Origin: Nocardioides sp. BGMRC 2183
GTDB taxonomy: Bacteria > Actinomycetota > Actinomycetes > Propionibacteriales > Nocardioidaceae
Assembly: GCA_008123405.1 (NCBI GenBank)
Contig: VSSA01000001.1
Coordinates: 186,001-250,000, forward strand
DNA: 64,000 bases
Direction of reading: 5' to 3'
Below the pieces are notes generated by a model, which was not told the origin of the DNA, searched no databases, and saw only the letters and a list, made by a program, of their open reading frames with translations. The position numbers and the translations under genes were made by a program. Positions 62,259 through 64,000 of this stretch are shown in pieces (positions within the stretch are counted from its first letter, which is position 1; every line of letters starts with the position of its first letter).

Positions 62259-62839
62259 TCCGCTGCGGCCGCGTCGTGCTGCTTGCGCAGCTTCTTCATC
62301 GCCTTCGCCGCGATCCGGTCGCCGAACACGATGCCGTTGGTGTGGTCGGTCTCGTGCTGCAGGCACTTGGCGAGCAGGCCGTCACCGGAGAAGGTGACCG
62401 GCTCGCCGTCGAGGCCGACTCCCGTCACTGTCGCGAAGTCGGGACGCGCGCAGCCGATGAACGCGCCTGGGTAGGAGAGGCAGCCCTCGTCGGAGTCGTC
62501 GAGGTGGCGCTCCTTGCCCTCGGGGAGCTCGAGCACCGGATTGCAGACCACGCCGACCCAGCGCTGGCCCGACTCGTCTGGACAGTCGAAGACGAACATC
62601 GCCACGTCCTCGCCGATCTGACAGGCCGCGAGCCCGACCCCGTCGGCGGCCTCCATCGTGGCGACCATGTCGGCGGCGAGGGAGCGGAGTGCCTCGTCGA
62701 AGACCGTGACCTGCTGTTGCGGGTGGTGCATCACGGCGGTGCCCCAGCGGGTGATCGCCCGCACCGTCCCGCCCTCCGGCAGCGGTCCGTGGGGCGCCTG
62801 GACGGGGGGTTCCTCGGGAGTGCTGCTGCCGTGTGCCAT
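62234..62839 (-). CDS. def: Peptide deformylase
   Basis: This metalloenzyme removes the formyl group from nascent proteins. The protein has all three motifs: GVGLAACQIG, EGCLSYPG with its metal-binding cysteine, and HETDHTNG with both histidines and the glutamate. The ATG at 62839 (201 residues) is chosen over that at 62851 because TATGCT (62852-62847) forms a -10 box 7 nt upstream, and the earlier ATG lies inside it. Confidence 0.95.
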   Translation of the reverse strand: MAHGSSTPEEPPVQAPHGPLPEGGTVRAITRWGTAVMHHPQQQVTVFDEALRSLAADMVATMEAADGVGLAACQIGEDVAMFVFDCPDESGQRWVGVVCNPVLELPEGKERHLDDSDEGCLSYPGAFIGCARPDFATVTGVGLDGEPVTFSGDGLLAKCLQHETDHTNGIVFGDRIAAKAMKKLRKQHDAAAADYPDDWPA

Positions 62840-62846
62840 GGCCGCG

Positions 62847-62852
62847 AGCATA
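62847..62852 (-). promoter_or_regulatory. -10 box of leaderless def gene
   Basis: TATGCT on the minus strand, 7 nt before the ATG at 62839. Confidence 0.5.
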
Positions 62853-62861
62853 GGTCTCCCC

Positions 62862-62944
62862 GTTGAGTCCGCACTTCGGGCCCGTCGAGTTGTGAGTTGG
62901 GGCCCGTTGAATCCGCACTTCGGGGCCCAAAGGTACGACTCAAC
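62862..62944 (+). repeat. Orphan array of 22-nt-type repeats between def and the acyl-CoA dehydrogenase gene
   Basis: Three units (62862, 62884 and 62906, 22, 22 and 23 nt) begin GTTGAG or GTCGAG and end GGGCCC, the pattern of the arrays at 43847 and 45056. GTTGAGTC at 62862 and GACTCAAC at 62937 are perfect inverted arms that close the array. No DUF559 gene is here, and the array lies between two divergent starts. Confidence 0.85.
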
Positions 62945-62964
62945 TTCCAGAGGTGTAGCCGTCG

Positions 62965-62989
62965 GTGTAACTCCAAGTTACAGTTACAC
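62965..62989. promoter_or_regulatory. Triple half-site operator before the acyl-CoA dehydrogenase gene
   Basis: TGTAACT (62966-62972) and AGTTACA (62976-62982) form a perfect dyad around CCA, and a second AGTTACA follows at 62982-62988. The sites cover a possible -10 TACAGT (62979-62984), 6 nt before the ATG. The form suits a TetR-family repressor of lipid metabolism (inference). Confidence 0.5.
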
Positions 62990-62990
62990 C

Positions 62991-64000
62991 ATGTCCCTGA
63001 TCAGCAACCTCAAGCCGGGTGGCCGGCACGGGGTACCGGCGAGTGAGAGCCGGGACCCGATCGGCTACCTGGTCGCCGGCCTCAACCGCCTGGCACAGAC
63101 CGATCTCCTGGATCGGGTCCGGCTGCGCAAGCCGACCGAGCAGGTCGTCTTCTCCGTCACCCGCTCCGGCTTCAAGACCATCACCCGGGCGTCACGGACC
63201 TTCGCCCGGTCCGGCGAACGTGACCGACCCGGCGTCCGCCCCACGCCCGCCCGGCACAGTGGCACCTTCGACCTCACGCCGAGCGAGGACGAGCAGATGC
63301 TGGTCGACGTGGTGAGTGAGTTCGCGGCTGAGGTGGTGCGCCCTGCCGCCGCGCACGCCGACGACCGGTGCTCCGCGCCCAGCGACCTGATCGACTCGAG
63401 CCTGGAGATCGGCCTGCCGATCCTCGGTCTCCCCGAGGAGCTCGGCGGCGTCGCGGAGCAGCGCTCGGCGACGGCCGGCGTGCTCGTTGCCGAGGCGCTC
63501 GCTCACGGTGACATGGGCCTCGCGGTCGCCGCGCTCGCCCCTGGTTCGGTCGCCACCGCGCTCGGGCTCTGGGGCACCGACGCGCAGCAGCAGACCTACC
63601 TCCCGGCCTTCACTGGCGACGGCGCGCCGGCAGCCACCCTGGCGCTCAACGAACCGCGCGTCCTCTTCGACGTGCTGGCCCCGGCGACCACCGCCACCCG
63701 CTCCGGCGACGGCTATCTGCTCAACGGCACCAAGAGCCTGGTGGCGCGCGGTGCGGACGCCGAGCTGTTCGTGGTCGGTGCAGCCCTGGACGGCGTACCG
63801 ACACTCTTCCTGGTGGAGTCCTCGACCGAGGGCCTGACCGTGGAGGGAGACCCCGCGATGGGTGTGCGTGCCGCATCGATGACCAGTCTCCACCTCACCG
63901 ACGTACGGGTCCCGGCTGACGCCGTGCTGGGCGCCACCGACGGCTCCACCTACACCGAATGCGTGCGCCTCTCCCGCCTTGCCTGGTGTGCTCTCGCCAT
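62991..64000 (+). CDS. Acyl-CoA dehydrogenase family protein, N-terminal part (cut by window end)
   Basis: The frame is open from the ATG at 62991 to the window end (336 complete codons). After an unusual N-terminal extension of about 90 residues, rich in basic residues (DRVRLRKPTEQVVFSVTR), comes the acyl-CoA dehydrogenase fold. It shows FDLTPSEDEQMLVDVV near residue 92, the helical N-terminal domain, and the middle strand domain with ATLALNEP and GYLLNGTKSLVARG. The C-terminal FAD domain lies outside. The enzyme should oxidise an acyl-CoA, the chain unknown. It is probably leaderless and controlled by the adjoining operator. Confidence 0.9.
   Translation, partial: MSLISNLKPGGRHGVPASESRDPIGYLVAGLNRLAQTDLLDRVRLRKPTEQVVFSVTRSGFKTITRASRTFARSGERDRPGVRPTPARHSGTFDLTPSEDEQMLVDVVSEFAAEVVRPAAAHADDRCSAPSDLIDSSLEIGLPILGLPEELGGVAEQRSATAGVLVAEALAHGDMGLAVAALAPGSVATALGLWGTDAQQQTYLPAFTGDGAPAATLALNEPRVLFDVLAPATTATRSGDGYLLNGTKSLVARGADAELFVVGAALDGVPTLFLVESSTEGLTVEGDPAMGVRAASMTSLHLTDVRVPADAVLGATDGSTYTECVRLSRLAWCALA

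Noticed and set aside
62840-62851. Longer def start at 62851
   Set aside because: That ATG lies inside the TATGCT -10 hexamer, so the leaderless start at 62839 is more likely.

Overview
The window is a chromosomal segment of a high-GC actinobacterium, most likely a member of Nocardioidaceae close to Nocardioides. The grounds are very high GC, many GTG starts, WhiA next to gap-pgk-tpiA-secG, the actinobacterial RNA polymerase factor RbpA, a SufR-led suf operon, a FabG/InhA-type pair, an acVLRF1 release-factor homologue, and many genes whose -10 hexamer (TAnnnT) lies 6-8 nt before the start codon (leaderless mRNAs). No rRNA, tRNA, transposase, integrase, phage gene or cas gene was seen.

Layout. 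1-4762: end of whiA, then gap-pgk-tpiA, secG and rbpA on the plus strand. 4763-6025: an AbiEi/DUF559-type gene on the minus strand, bracketed by two oppositely oriented arrays with a 32-nt period. 6022-11731: pentose phosphate and glycolytic genes tkt-tal-pgi-pgl on the minus strand, with zwf and opcA absent. 11855-15861: ctaB and ctaA (heme O/A synthesis) and an ABC-2 exporter. 15905-23498: two small membrane proteins, then sufR-sufB-sufD-Rieske-sufC-sufS-sufU-sufT-like for Fe-S cluster assembly. 23706-35515: mixed functions (ASCH, SRPBCC, acVLRF1, GNAT, two ABC exporters, a kinase-like protein, a zinc metallopeptidase, an ABC-F protein). 35516-35931: no gene; two tandem 162-bp elements with perfect inverted termini. 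35932-43851: queA with an SDR gene, glpK-glpD, another SDR, SURF1, moaA. 43847-45121: a second AbiEi/DUF559-type gene, again bracketed by inverted repeat arrays (22-nt period). 45117-54430: DUF3099, dodecin, fabG-fabI(inhA), a YwaF-like membrane protein, SixA, SerB, an ABC ATPase, NfeD with an SPFH protein, and a TSUP permease. 54488-64000: alpha/beta hydrolase, a luciferase-like monooxygenase with its FMN reductase, YbhB, a CysG-like siroheme enzyme, a TrmH methyltransferase, a DapB-like dehydrogenase with a carboxymuconolactone decarboxylase homologue, peptide deformylase, and an acyl-CoA dehydrogenase cut by the window end.

Most genes are ordinary core metabolism: triose phosphate and pentose phosphate flux, heme A and cytochrome oxidase assembly (CtaA, CtaB, SURF1), Fe-S biogenesis feeding MoaA and the Rieske protein, glycerol catabolism and fatty acid elongation. 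The least explained material is the pair of paralogous AbiEi/DUF559-like genes. Each lies between repeat arrays whose units start at or next to the stop codons of the flanking genes, and each has a DnaA-box-like TCCACAG about 52 nt before its start. The palindromic intergenic elements at 23499-23612 and 35563-35892 are also unexplained. Several candidate operators are seen (KstR-like, MarR-like, MerR-like, TetR-like); the only transcription regulator gene seen complete is sufR, with whiA truncated.
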